Shown piece by piece: positions 1 to 10,687 of a DNA stretch of 64,000 bases. Origin of the DNA: Flectonema sp. DT1601 (Eukaryota > Euglenozoa > Diplonemea > Diplonemida > Diplonemidae). Both the position numbers and the translations under genes were made by a program. Each line of letters starts with the position of its first letter. Position 1 is the first letter of the stretch. The stretch is taken from assembly GCA_964019425.1 (NCBI GenBank), contig OZ025852.1, positions 254,501 through 318,500 on the forward strand, read 5' to 3'. The notes under the pieces were generated by a model, which worked only from the letters and a program-made list of their open reading frames with translations, did no database searches and had not been told where the DNA came from.

Positions 1-310
1 AAAAAATAAAAAAAAAAGAATAAACAATGTTATCATTGTTTTTTTTTTTTATCGATCGACTATGTCGATTAATTTCTATTTTCCGTCCTGGTCAAGACGC
101 TAAACTGATTGTTTTATCTTTAAAATAATTAAAAGGATTTAAAAAAAAAAAAAAAAAAAAAAGAATAAACAATGTTATCATTGTTTTTTTTCTATTGATC
201 GACTATGTCGATTAATTTCTATTTTCCGTCCTGATCGAGACGCTAAACTGATTGTTTCCTTTTTTTTTTAAATAATAAATAAAAAAAAAAAAAAAAAAAA
301 TAAAAAAAAG
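1..310 (+). repeat. Sat array 1: AT-rich hairpin satellite
   Basis: About 2.5 units of the dominant satellite. Each full (type A) unit has three short hairpins: H1 with arms AAACAATG/CATTGTTT around TTAT, H2 with arms around TCGAC/GTCGA and loop TAT, and H3 built on CGTC...GACG, joined by A/T runs. The array breaks off in GAGCAT, which is the first six bases of the Y module, and then X sequence begins. So a sat-Y junction was cut here and X joined. No coding potential. Confidence 0.9.
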
Positions 311-316
311 AGCATT

Positions 317-1735
317 GTGACCAACCTTGACATTCTTTCTTTTCTCTCCTGTTGTGACAAACACAAAATACACACACAGCTTACAGTGTGTTCTTTGTGT
401 ATGTTTTCTTCAGGTGTGAGTAGTTTTTTTGTTCTTGCTCTTCAGGGAGGGCCTTAGCCAAAAGCTAACAGTCCAAATCCCACCTGGTAAATTCAACTCA
501 GTCCTTGTCAGTTTTGGCATCAAACCTGTAATGGTTTAATCATTACAGGTTATTTACTGAAATATTTGTTCTAAAAGTTGCTAAGTATTTCTCACTTAGA
601 AATTTTTTATTTTTTTATTTTCAGCTTAATTAGCTACAAATTGTTTCTACTAAGTGTTTCTCACTTAGATTTTTTTTTTGCTTTTCAGCTCCTTAAAAGC
701 TGCTAAGTGTTTCTGCTAAGTGTTTCTCACTTAGAATTTTATTGTTATGTTCGTTTTCTATCCCCTCTTCTATCCCTTTTGTTCAAAAAAAGCGATGAGA
801 AATTTCTCTCATTCATGCTAAGATGCACTCTGAACTTTGATTTTTTGATCTGAGTGTGAGGGAATGACCTGTTAGTGCATTGGGCATAAGCTGGGCTGCA
901 GTTTAGATGTCTTAGGTGTTAATAAGGGGTTCCTCTTAGCATTTTTCTTTGTTCCCACCTTATGATTTTCTTGAAGAAAAAAAATAGAAGTCATAATGGT
1001 GCTTCCCTCTCTGGAAGGGTTGTAAGCCATGGTGTCCAACTAAATTAAAGGACAAGTCTGGGATAATCCCTGCCAGAGGGGCGAGTATTCTACCATGGCT
1101 GAAATACTCTGGCAACTGATCTTCAATTTTATGTTGTTTGTTAGCTGCTGGTGTAATTTAATCATGTGTTGATACTTGCATTTATTTATTTGTTATCTTT
1201 TACTACAATAACTCTTGCCTATATCTTTTCTTTTTATTCTCTATCTGTTCTGGTCTGTTACTTCATTTGTCTTGTTTAACTTCAGTTATATGCATTTTAC
1301 TTTTTATTGTTTCCCATCTACTTTTTATTTTCTGTTAGTTCTGGTCAGAAACCCCTGGGCAGCAAGAAGGAAAGTAGTTTAGTACTTCTGGGTGTTTGGC
1401 ATCACCCCCCATAGTGAGCAAGTACAACAGGTAGCATTGGTAGTCTGTTGATCCTGAGTGATCCCAGCTACAGTTTTGTTTTTCTTTCTTTTTTTTAGAA
1501 GAAGATCAGGACATCCAAGCACTGCTGGATAGTTGCTGAATGCAGGGCCTGCCTGTGGCATTATAATAACAGGCTAAGTCATTTGTAGTTCATAGTTTAC
1601 CTTTGATTTTATAACTTCACACAGGTACTATGAACGATGAGAGATCCAGTGGGATCACTCAGGGTCTAGTAGAGACCACCAATGTTGTGCGTTGATAGGC
1701 AAGGTGACCAACCTTGACATTCTTTCTTTTCTCTC
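317..1735 (-). repeat. X element copy 1 (dispersed, permuted)
   Basis: Reverse-orientation copy of the 1.4-1.5 kb X repeat that forms the array at 27281-47189. It starts and ends with the same ~30 bases (TGACCAACCTTGACATTC at 318 and near 1704), so it is slightly more than one unit and permuted relative to the array. It contains the CTAAGTG/CACTTAG hairpins (about 590-740) and the CCATGG region (about 1090). It lacks the ~140 bp segment that the array unit acquired from the retrotransposon 3'UTR. A 60-codon frame on the minus strand (1379-1561) recurs only because the repeat recurs. Confidence 0.85.
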
Positions 1736-1995
1736 TCAAAATTCCATTTAGGTAATTTGCCACCGAAACTGAGCACCAAACAAAAACCGCCGTCAGCGGG
1801 TTTTGAACCCTCGACCGCCATTCTCGCAGACCGGCGTTCTATCAATTGAGCTATGTAGCCACATAATCGACGTTTCTTTTATTTCTATAAGTCAATGTCT
1901 CTATTAGTTTTCTGACGATATCAAATATTTCTATCCCTTTATCAGTTCTCACACCCCTGTCTTCATCACAAGAAAACTTATATTTAAATTAAGTG
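1736..1995 (-). repeat. tRNA-derived SINE-like fragment
   Basis: Non-X sequence between two X-derived pieces. Read on the minus strand it has a tRNA-like head (1791-1861) followed by a tail ending in GCAAATTACCTAAATGG. The same tail, without a head, recurs on the plus strand at about 23953-23983. A head with Pol III box-like motifs plus a reusable tail is the usual plan of a SINE. No poly(A) or target duplication is evident, so the boundaries are approximate. Confidence 0.5.
1791..1861 (-). pseudogene. tRNA-like sequence, degenerate
   Basis: The minus strand reads like a tRNA: an A-box-like TAGCTCAATTGATAGAAC, an anticodon-arm-like block and a B-box-like GAGGGTTCAAAACCC. The acceptor arms do not pair and the T-stem pairs only partly, so it is not a working tRNA. 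It is best taken as the head of a SINE or a dead tRNA copy. Confidence 0.55.
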
Positions 1996-2137
1996 CCGGT
2001 ACAACCCCTACGCAGAAGTAATCTGCACCACAGTGTAGATTCTTCTTTGTGATCTCAGACTTGTTAACTGCATGTTCATTCAATTAAGTATACTTCTCTT
2101 TCCCAGGTGCATACAGTATAGGAAGGCTAATTACTGT
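1996..2137 (+). repeat. 142-bp duplicated segment
   Basis: Nearly identical to 16098-16239 inside the Helitron-like insert, same orientation. The shared block runs from CCGGTACAACCCCTACGCAG to GGCTAATTACTGT. Flanks differ completely at both ends. No coding or RNA family was recognised. Its identity suggests recent copying between the two loci or from a third source. Confidence 0.8.
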
Positions 2138-2179
2138 TGTGACAAACACAAAATACACACACAGCTTACAGTGTGTTCT
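2136..2179 (-). repeat. 44-bp X fragment fused to retrotransposon
   Basis: TTGTGACAAACACAAAATAC through GTGTGTTCT matches the X repeat (compare about 350-392). It abuts the first recognisable retrotransposon coding sequence at about 2180. An upstream methionine at 2072 runs through this join, so the start of the 284-codon frame here is chimeric and not a natural start. Confidence 0.75.
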
Positions 2180-2780
2180 CCCCTCACAGGGAATAATTCA
2201 GACCTGGAACCTCCCTTTGTAGGAGAATCTGTAGATTTTAAAACTTCACAAACAGCTTTCGTTCCTTGTAACTCTACAACACCCACTTTTACCCCGTTAC
2301 ACCCGTCTCGTCTCAAATTCCGATCTTTTGGAACTGAATGGAAGGACATCGACGTTTCTGCTACAGAAAAACTCCAAACTTTCACCGTCGAAACAGAAAA
2401 CTCTTTAAAACCTGCCGACCAACTTGATAAACTACTCAAAACGGTTTATCAAATTTGTAGCAGTTTCTTTGAAGAAACAAAGCGGAATTTACCCCGCAAA
2501 CAGAAATCAAGGGAAGAGGTCATCCTCGACCAAGAAAAACGTGAATGTCGTCTGGAAATGAAACAGCTAAGACAGGAGCTCCGCAAATCTGGGCCTTCTA
2601 TAGAGAACGCTGTCAAATGGAAAGAGGCAAGAACGAGAATGAAAAGGATTTTCCGAATGTATCGGAATTTAGAAAAGAAAAATTTATTCAAAAAATTACA
2701 AGATAAATTTCGTCAAAATCCGTTTACTGCCATAAAAGAAGAACTCCAAAAAGAAGATCCTCAACCCCCCTCCCTTGATA
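2180..2780 (+). CDS. Retrotransposon polyprotein, N-terminal segment (partial)
   Basis: An open frame of about 200 codons, hydrophilic and rich in Lys, Arg and Glu, with a coiled-coil-like stretch around EEVILDQEKRECRLEMKQLR and then a basic region. No zinc finger or Myb domain, as R2-type proteins usually carry at the N-terminus, is visible, so the true N-terminus is probably lost upstream. The frame ends in the MITE at 2781. Bridging the MITE with a single TA puts this segment in frame with the reverse transcriptase that starts at 3229, so the two were one gene before the MITE inserted. In other R2-like proteins this region binds nucleic acid; that role is inference here. Confidence 0.6.
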
Positions 2781-3228
2781 CTGTAAAGGGAAATATTCTC
2801 GCGGGGAAATATTCTTGCGGGGAAATATTCCCGCGGGGAAATATTCTCGCGGATTTGGAGATTTTTTTTCAAACTCGCGGGTTTTTCCCCACAAGAATAT
2901 TTCCCTGCCACAGAGGATTTTTGTGAAAGCCAGCCAGTTGATCAAGAATCTAAGAAATCTTTGTGCTTCCATCAAGTGTCAGGTAGAACAAAGCATTATT
3001 CTCCAAGCAAACACAATAAAAAACTACCATACTGCACAATAAAAATAATTTTTGCTGAAACTTTCCTTCGTAGCACACATATTTTCTTCACAAAAAAGAA
3101 CAAAAAAATGGCTAGAAAAAAAGTATGCTTGTAGGGAAATATTCCCGCGGGGAAATATTCTCGCGGATTCAGGAAAAATAATAAAAACTCGCGGGTTTTT
3201 CCCCACAAGAATATTTCCCTTTACAGTA
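2779..3228 (+). mobile_element. MITE M, copy 1 (446 bp, TA duplication)
   Basis: The element (2781-3226) is flanked by TA at 2779-2780 and 3227-3228. Perfect terminal inverted repeats of about 18 bp begin CTGTAAAGGGAAATATTC. Inside the termini are direct repeats of GGGGAAATATTC with CGCGG blocks, and both halves have a fold-back of the type CTCGCGG...CCCCACAAG. It carries no transposase. A TA duplication with short TIRs fits Tc1/mariner-type mobilisation. It interrupts the retrotransposon gene, and skipping it with one TA restores the reading frame. It looks identical to copy 2, which is inverted relative to this one. Confidence 0.9.
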
Positions 3229-6143
3229 TTCCAGAGGAAAAAATAATTGAACATTTTAAAAACAATTATTGTGACAATGAAAAAAAAAAAACTGATTTCA
3301 CCCATCCCTCTTTTTTACCTAAGTCTGACTACAAGACAATGGATGATATCCAGTTCCCGAGCTTCGAACAGTTTGGTATTCTCTTATCAAAGAAAAAAAA
3401 CAAATGTGCCCCTGGTCCCAATTGCATACCTTATGTTGTATGGAAAAAGGTCCCAACTTTTATGGAAGCACTTTACAAGGTATTAAAGAGAATTTTCGAA
3501 CTCAAGGCCTATCCGGATAGTTGGGGCTTAGCATTTGTAACAATGCTCCCAAAGCCCAACTCCGATGGGAAAGACATCTCGAAAACGAGACCGATAGCTG
3601 TGGGCAACTGCGACGGGAAAATTTTTAATACGGTCATTCAGGAAGCCGTCGCAAACCACACTCTTTCTAAATTTAATTTTCAAAAAGGCTTTAGGAAAGG
3701 TGTCTCTGGGTGTATCGAACATGCCACGATCACCTCAGAGATTTTTAAAGAAGTGAAAGCTCTCCGGAAAAACCTAACAATTGTCTGGGTGGATTTGGCA
3801 GATGCTTTCGGATCAGTCAAACATCAATTAATTTTCTTTGCTTTAAAATATTTCGGAATTCACGAAAGAATAATCGGTTTCTATAAAAGGTATTATTCCT
3901 CCATGCGCGTCCAAATCAGAGTTGGAGAAGGCCTGACGCCCACTATCCCTTTTGAAGTTGGTGTCTTTCAAGGCTGCGTTTCCTCCCCAACCCTTTTTAA
4001 TTTGGTATTCCAACTACTGCTCTTTTCCTTAGCAGTTCATCAACAGGAAGCCTACGAGTTTAGCAATAAATCCCTCCAACTATTAGTTGCAGCTTTTGCT
4101 GATGATTTACAACTTACCACGTCATCAAAGGCGGGGGCAAAATTGCTAATCAAGTCGCTCGAACAGTTTCTTTCCTGGTCTCGTGGTATGAAAGCGAAAC
4201 CCCAGAAATGCATTGCCCACAGCTTTGTACAAGGGAAACCAGCTAACCCGGACCTGAAGATTAACAATGTTCCGATTACGAATCTCCAGGAAGCTGGAGA
4301 GTTCAAATACCTCGGGCGTTGGTTTGAGCCGAACGCCAAAGAACAGAAATTGCGAGAGCGCCTGACCACTTTTACCAGGAATTTTTTAAAAAAAGTCGAC
4401 GCCATGCCACTGTATGGGTCTCAGAAGGCTTGGTCTGTCCAACACTTGTTATTGTCAAGGTTAACATGGAGTTTAATGATCCATGACTTATCTCTCCCTT
4501 TTGCCAAAAAAATGGACAAAATTATTAAACCTTTTTTGAAGAAATGGTGGGGATTTGTCCGCTCTGCGAACACAGTCATCCTTTTTACCGGTTCAAAGAA
4601 CACTGTTGGTCTCAGGCACAAAAGAGTCGAGACGCTATATAAACAAGCGCAATCAATTAAACTAGACATACTCAGATCCTCACAGGACTCTGACATGCAC
4701 GGTGTCTACAATGTTATTATGGAGAAATCGTCCAATTGGTCGAAAAAGTTTTCAGCTTCTGCTGAATGGGAGCGCCTTATTAAGTTTTTTTCTTACCGTT
4801 CTCTCGCGAAGCAATCAGCTGGTCTTGGTCACCGATTGCGCGATCTACGTACTACTCGCCCCGATCTCCTTAAGCGTTTTGAAGTGGAAGCCACAGATGA
4901 ACTACTGAACTCTTTGAATAAATTACAAGTCCAAGGACAGTGGAAGGAGTGGTCTAAATGTATGATAAACGATTTCACCTGGAATAAGGTACTTAGGGAG
5001 GGAAATCCTGCCTATATCTCATTTCAACTGAAAGCGGTTACAAACACCCTCCCCTCACAAGATAATTTAAAGAGGTGGAACATCACCAACGTGGACCAAA
5101 ATTGTGTATTGTGTGGCAAAGTGAATCCTACCCTCAGGCATGTCTTAACAGGCTGTCCTGTCTCTTTAACACAAGGGAGGTTCACGTGGCGTCATGACAG
5201 CGTTCTAAAACGCATTGTTATCTTCTTGGAAGAGTTGATAATAAAAGCCAACAAAAGAAAAGAAAACCTCCCGCCTCCCTCTAAAACTTTTTTAAAAACA
5301 GGGGAAAATAAACCCCTAGAAAGAATTTCTAAAGAGACAGGCGAACTCTCACTAGCGAATGATTGGGTCATCCTCGACGATGTCGGTGATAACCGCCTAA
5401 TTGTTCCTCTTGAAGTGTGCCATGTCTCGTCCTCTCTAAGACCAGACATTTTTATTTATTCTTTTTTTGCGAAAAGAGCACTGATTCTGGAGCTGACGTG
5501 TCCAAATGAAGATCGTTTCGAAACCTCTCATGTCTTAAAGGAAAAGAAATACCTAAAGCTAAGAGACTCGATCATCGCTAATGGCTTCGACTGTAACATT
5601 TTTACTATTGAAGTTGGCGTACGAGGAAACATCTGCATGGACCAGCTGAACATCTGGACACGTCACATCGGTTCACCTTTAGCACCAACAAAAGCTTTAT
5701 TTTGTGAATGCACCAGAATCGCCAGACAGTGCTCATATGTTCTGTTCCAGACGAGGAACCTCCCCACGTGGCATTCAAGACCTCTAATGCGCAGCATTAA
5801 AGAAGAACCTGCCACTGCAAGTTTTATAAAAGATGGTAAAGAAATCTTCCCTGTAGAAGAAGTCAAAATCCACAAAGTAACAAAACTGAAAACGATCGAA
5901 AAGCTCACCATTGAAAGATCGTGGCTTGAGAAATGTTTTATCTGGCAAACTTGTTACGCATCGGCTCTTTCTATTCTACTTATTGCCAATGGGTCTTCCT
6001 CCCCGGCCCCTTCTGTTTTGTTAGATGAGGATGAGCTCACTGGACTCTCCTTGTCATTCTCTTCTATTTCTTCCAGACTCCCCCACCTGAACTCACGTCA
6101 ACGGGATCGCAAACACTCCCTACTGATTTTGCTATGGTGTTAA
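3229..6143 (+). CDS. Reverse transcriptase with zinc knuckle and restriction-like endonuclease (R2-like LINE ORF)
   Basis: Numbered from the Met at 3339 (934 codons): fingers/palm motifs with LPKPN (~68), KTRPIAVGN (~80), GFRKGVSGCIEH (~115), VDLADAF (catalytic Asp, ~151), FQGCVSSPTLFN (~210) and FADD (catalytic Asp pair, ~252), then FKYLGRWF (~322). Next come thumb-like sequence, a C-x2-C-x8-H-x4-C knuckle (~589-606), and a restriction-like endonuclease core RPD-x14-ELT (~700-720) with downstream KEKKYLKL. RT, CCHC, then RLE is the R2/HERO/NeSL-type order. The frame is open upstream of 3339 to the MITE, so 3339 is not the natural start. Compared with the right copy, this copy lacks 10 bp near 6076. 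That shifts the frame, so the last ~25 residues to the stop at 6143 are out of frame. Confidence 0.88.
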
Positions 6144-7061
6144 GATGTCAATCTGACATTGGTTCTCAAACCCCCTTGTACAAAGAAAAAAAAGGAAGAT
6201 TAAGGCTGAAACTTTCCTTGAAATGCCAGATTTTAGAAAACGAATTAGAACAAATGAAAGAACGAATTTTTTATGTTCTATTTTTATTTTACTTTAATGC
6301 GATGTCAGCCTCCCTCGAGAAAGACAAGCAGTTACTAAACGGATTACCTGTTGAGATCAAAGCTACCAACCAGGATCCATCCTCACTTCCTCCTGCGCCC
6401 CCTGTTTTAATTATTGAAAAAGATAGAAAAGAATATGAACTTCTGGAAGGAGTAATTCAACGGTTAACAGTAGAACGCGATGAATCGAAGACTTCTCTTT
6501 CCGCACTAGTTCGTCAATATGACTTAGTGGAAGATTACAGGAAACGTGAGCTCGCAAATCTGACTCAGAAAGCAGACCTATCGGAAATGGCGCTTTTCAA
6601 TTACCATCAAAGGTTTGTTCTTCTGTCGAACGAATTGGAGACCAAATGTAATGAGGAAAGAGAAAGTAAAATAAGACTTTTCTATACTCAACAGGAGGTC
6701 GAGAGTTTGCGTGCCGCACGTCCCCACATGACCCACTTTAGTCAACAAGTTTCCCCCCGATCCCCTATTTTGTATGAATCTGTTGCTATGATGAAGATAG
6801 CAAAGAACTACCTCTCGCTCTTTACAACTACGAGTAGTCTTTTTACTCCTCTTATTAAACCCCTTATCCCTACCCTTAATTATATCACCCCTCTTTGTCC
6901 TCTAGCCTCAATTCCTCCGACAATGCCGCAGAGTGAAGCTCTCGACCGCACGCCGACCAAGATTTTACGACAAGAGAGCCACGTTATCTCCGTTAAAGAG
7001 AATACACCTATTGCGAGACAATGGTCCGAGGGTAGGATTGACTTACTCGAGAATTACTGTC
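6134..7061 (+). CDS. Retrotransposon C-terminal coiled-coil extension, first part
   Basis: Continues the polyprotein after the 10-bp frame change. The equivalent protein is continuous with the endonuclease in the right copy (60055-61820). It starts with a charged helix (QILENELEQMKER), followed by a hydrophobic run (IFYVLFLFYFNAM) and a Pro-rich spacer. A long heptad-like helix follows (EYELLEGVIQRLTVERD through LSNELETKCNEERESK), then a Ser/Thr/Pro-rich segment. It breaks off at ENYC where the sat-X-sat-Y cassette is inserted at 7062; the annotated frame then runs into satellite and stops at 7078. No enzymatic domain was recognised. A role in multimerisation or RNA packaging is inference. 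Confidence 0.7.
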
Positions 7062-7574
7062 AAAAAAAAAAAGAATAAACAATGTTATCATTGTTTTTTT
7101 TATTGTTCGACTTTGTTGACTAATTTCTATTTTCCGTTTTTTTTCTTTAAAAAATAAATAAAAAGAATTTAAAATAAAAAAATAAAAAAAAAAAAGAATA
7201 AACAATGTTATCATTGTTTTTTTATCGATCGACTATGTCGATCACTTTCTATTTTCCGTCCTGGTCAAGACGCTAAACTGATTGTTTTTTTTTCAAAATT
7301 AATAAAAAAGAATATAAAAAAAAAAAAAAAAAAGGAAAAACAATGTTATCATTGTTTTTTTTTTTATCGTTCGACTTTGTCGACTAATTTCTATTTTCCG
7401 TTTCTTTTCTTTAAAGAATAAATAAAAAGAATTTAAAATAAAAAAAAAATAAAAAAAAAGAATAAACAATGTTATCATTGTTTTTTTTATCGATCGACTA
7501 TGTCGATCACTTTCTATTTTCCGTCCTGGTCAAGACGCTAAACTGATTGTTTTTTTTCTTCAAAATTAATAAAA
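7062..7574 (+). repeat. Sat array 2
   Basis: Four or five satellite units alternating between type B (H1 + H2 with TTT loop, no H3) and type A (H1 + H2 with TAT loop + H3). A perfect 7-bp H2 stem (GATCGAC-TAT-GTCGATC) lies at 7227-7243. It ends where X starts. Confidence 0.9.
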
Positions 7575-8895
7575 GAGTTGAATTTCCAGGTGAGTTTTGG
7601 ACTGTTAGCTTTTGGCTGAGGCCCTCCCTGAAGAGCAAGAACAAAAAAACTACTCACACCTGAAGAAAACATACACAAAGAACACACTGTAAGCTGTGTG
7701 TGTATTTTGTGTTTGTCACAACAGGAGAGAAAAGAAAGAATGTCAAGGTTGGTCACCTTGCCTATCAACGCACAACATTGGTGGTCTCTACTAGACCCTG
7801 AGTGATCCCACTGGATCTCTCATCGTTCATAGTACCCTGTGTGAAGTTATAAAATCAAAGGTAAACTATGAACTACAAATGACTTAGCCTGTTATTATAA
7901 TGCCACAGGCAGGCCCTGCATTCAGCAACTATCCAGCAGTGCTTGGATGTCCTGATCTTCTTCTAAAAAAAAGAAAGAAAAACAAAACTGTAGCTGGGAT
8001 CACTCAGGATCAACAGACTACCAATGCTACCTGTTGTACTTGCTCACTATGGGGGGTGATGCCAAACACCCAGAAGTACTAAACTGCTTTCCTTCTTGCT
8101 GCCCAGGAGTTTCTGACCAGAACTAATAGAAAATAAAAAGTAGATGGGAAACAATAAAAAGTAAAATGGATATAACTGAAGTTAAACAAGACAAATGAAG
8201 TAACAGACCAGAACAGAAAGAGGATTGTAATAGAAGATTACAAATAAAAAAATGCAAGTATCAACACATGATCAAGATACACCAGCAGCTAACAAACAAC
8301 ATAAAATTGAAGATCAGTTGCCAGAGTATTTCAACCATGGTAGAATACTCGCCCCTCTGGCAGGGATTATCCCAGACTTGTCCTTTAATTTAGTTGGACA
8401 CCATGGCTTACAACCCTTCCAGAGGGAAGCACCATTATGACTTCTATTTTTTTTCTTCAAGAAAATCATAAGGTGGGAACAAAGAAAAATGCTAAGAGGA
8501 ACCCCCTATTAACACCTAAGACATCTAAACTGCAGCCCAGCCTATGCCCAATGCACTAACAGGTCATTCCCTCACACTCAGATCAAAAAATCAAAGTTCA
8601 GAGTGCATCTTAGCGTGAATGAGAGAATTTCCTCCCGCTTATTTTGAACAAAAGGGATAGGAGAAGGGATAGAAAACGAACATAAAAATAAAATTCTAAG
8701 TGAGAAACACTTAGCAGAAACACTTAGCAGCTTTTAAGGAGCTGAAAAGCAAAAAAAAAATCTAAGTGAGAAACACTTAGTAGAAACAATTTGTAGCTAA
8801 TTAAGCTGAAAATAAAAAAATAAAAAATTTCTAAGTGAGAAATACTTAGCAACTTTTAGAACAAATATTTCAGTAAATAACCTGTAATGATTAAA
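7575..8895 (+). repeat. X element copy 2
   Basis: Same orientation and almost the same start point as the units of the 13-mer array (GTTGAATTTCCAGGTGAG) and ends at CCTGTAATGATTAAA. It is shorter than the array unit because it lacks the segment matching the retrotransposon 3'UTR: the sequence passes directly from GTTAAACAAG to ACAAATGAAG. That makes it the ancestral form of the array unit. Two small frames (7900-8082, 8252-8440) are also open in other copies but look like chance frames. Confidence 0.88.
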
Positions 8896-9876
8896 AGAAT
8901 ATAAAAAAATACAAAAAAAAGAATAAACAATGTTATCATTGTTTTCTTTATCGCTCGACTTTGTCGACTAATTTCTATTTTCCGTTTTTTTTTTTTTTCT
9001 TTAAAAAATAAATAAAAATAATTTAAAATAAAAAAAAGAATAAACAATGTTATCATTGTTTTTTTATCGATCGACTATGTCGATCACTTTCTATTTTCCG
9101 TCCTGGTCAAGACGCTAAACTGATTGTTTTTTTTTTCAATAATTAATAAAAAAGAATATTAAAAAAAATACAAAAAAAAAAGAATAAACAATGTTATCAT
9201 TGTTTTTTTTTATCGAACGACTATGTCGATTACTTTCTATTTTCCGTCCTGGTCAAGACGCTAAACTGATTGTTTTTTTTTTTTCAAAATAAAAAAAAAT
9301 ATTAAAAAAAAAAAATAAAAAAAAAGAAAAAACAATGTTATCATTGTTTTTTTTATCGTTCGACTTTGTTGACTAATTTCTATTTTCCGTTTTTTTTTTC
9401 TTTAAAAAATAAATAAAAAGAATTTTAAAAAAAAAAAAAAAAAAAAAAAGAATAAACAATGTTATCATTGTTTTTTTTATCGATCGACTATGTCGATTAC
9501 TTTCTATTTTCCGTCCTGGTCAGGACGCTAAACTGATTGTTTTTTCTTTAAAAATAAATAAAAAGAATAAAAAAAAAAAAAAAAAGGAATAAACAATGTT
9601 ATCATTGTTTTTTTTTTATCGATCGACTATGTCGATTACTTACTATTTTCCGTCCTGGTCAAGACGCTAAACTGATTGTTTTTTCTTTAAAATAATTAAA
9701 AAGATTTAAAAAAAAAAAAAAAAAAAAAAAAATGAATAAACAATGTTATCATTGTTTTTTTTTCTATCGATCAACTATGTCGATTAATTTCTATTTTCCG
9801 TCCTGATCGAGACGCTAAACTGATTGTTTCCTTTTTTAAATAATAAATAAGAAAAAAAAAAAAAAAAAAAAAAAAA
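8896..9876 (+). repeat. Sat array 3
   Basis: About eight satellite units in mixed A and B order. The unit at about 9505-9535 has the H3 form CGTCCTGGTCAGGACG, a 7-bp perfect stem; the last unit (about 9800) has CGTCCTGATCGAGACG. The array leads directly into Y at GAGCATCTCCCTG. Confidence 0.9.
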
Positions 9877-9995
9877 GAGCATCTCCCTGCTATCCCTCAT
9901 AACCCCACAATAATATTATACCTTTTCATTTTCTCTTTCCTTTTCTGGTCTTTTTTTTTTCTTTTTTTTTCCTTTTTCATACAACGTTTTTTATT

Positions 9996-10029
<34 letters not shown>

Positions 10030-10068
10030 ATGTTTGATTATTTCCTCTTCATTTTTTTTTTTTTTTTC

Positions 10069-10102
<34 letters not shown>

Positions 10103-10290
10103 TCTGCCTCTCTCTTAATTCTGTTCGTTTCTTTGAAACGAAAATTCATTTGAATATTATTCCTTGGTCAGCAACCATCATTGTCGCCCTTTGGGCCTGT
10201 TAAAAAAAATAAAAATAAAAAGAAAGTTTACATCGGGAATAGGGCAGGAGCCAAAAGCTCCCAGTCCGTTACTTCCCACTTTATCGAAAT
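9877..10290 (+). repeat. Y module copy 1
   Basis: Starts GAGCATCTCCCTGCTATCC and ends CCCACTTTATCGAAAT. The centre is long T-rich sequence. The 3' third holds three tight hairpins: TTCGTTTC-TTT-GAAACGAA, GCCC-TTT-GGGC and GGAGC-CAAAA-GCTCC. It always follows satellite and forms the right edge of the insertion. I infer that it acts as a 3' terminal recognition structure for the retrotransposon machinery. Confidence 0.8.
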
Positions 10291-10687
10291 TCGAGCAGTA
10301 GATGACTCTCTCGAAACAAACGAGAAAGCGGCAGAGCTCTCAGAACAACTTTTGGATGCCCAACTTCGCCTCTCGGAGCTGAATCACCAACGGTGTACAA
10401 CTCACGCAGAGCAGCTTGAGCAATCCATGATGTTAACGGGACTGGCGAGCGATTTAAATGCTCAACTCGCCTTGGCACGGTCTCAAATTGCGGCCCTGAA
10501 GTTCCAATTAGCTTCATGGGCAGAAGGTTTGAGTCCGCCAGACACAGAAGAACATGAGGAAATTGAAACTCCGCCGAGAAAGTCTGAGCGTTCAACTCTG
10601 AAAAAACGGACCCCTCCATCAAGATATCGTTATAATCGAAGGAGATGTTCTGCTGATGACGTTCACGGTGACTCCACCCCCTTGTAA
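10291..10687 (+). CDS. Retrotransposon C-terminal coiled-coil extension, last part
   Basis: Resumes the polyprotein after the cassette: RAVDDSLETNEKAAELSEQL continues as a heptad-rich helix to about LKFQLASWAEGL, then an acidic patch (PDTEEHEEIETPP) and a basic Ser/Thr/Arg-rich tail (RKSERSTLKKRTPPSRYRYN). It stops at 10687. An open frame also runs upstream into Y from 10181, but those ~36 residues are not part of the gene. The right copy encodes this end with very few differences. Confidence 0.72.

Larger units (their letters stand above)
7062..10290 (+). mobile_element. Sat-X-sat-Y cassette inserted in the retrotransposon ORF
   Basis: The uninterrupted right copy gives the empty site: ACTGTCGAGCAG becomes ACTGTC + 3229 bp + TCGAGCAG, with TC repeated at 7060-7061 and 10291-10292. 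The cassette has satellite at its left end, an X copy, more satellite, and Y at its right end, in the same orientation as the host element's own satellite-Y. This is what a non-autonomous partner using the same 3' terminus would look like. X may have joined before or after insertion. Confidence 0.75.

Noticed and set aside
3229-6143. LTR retroelement, Polinton or Penelope-like element
   Set aside because: No long terminal repeats, integrase, protease, capsid or GIY-YIG domain. The RT-CCHC-RLE order points to an RLE-type LINE.
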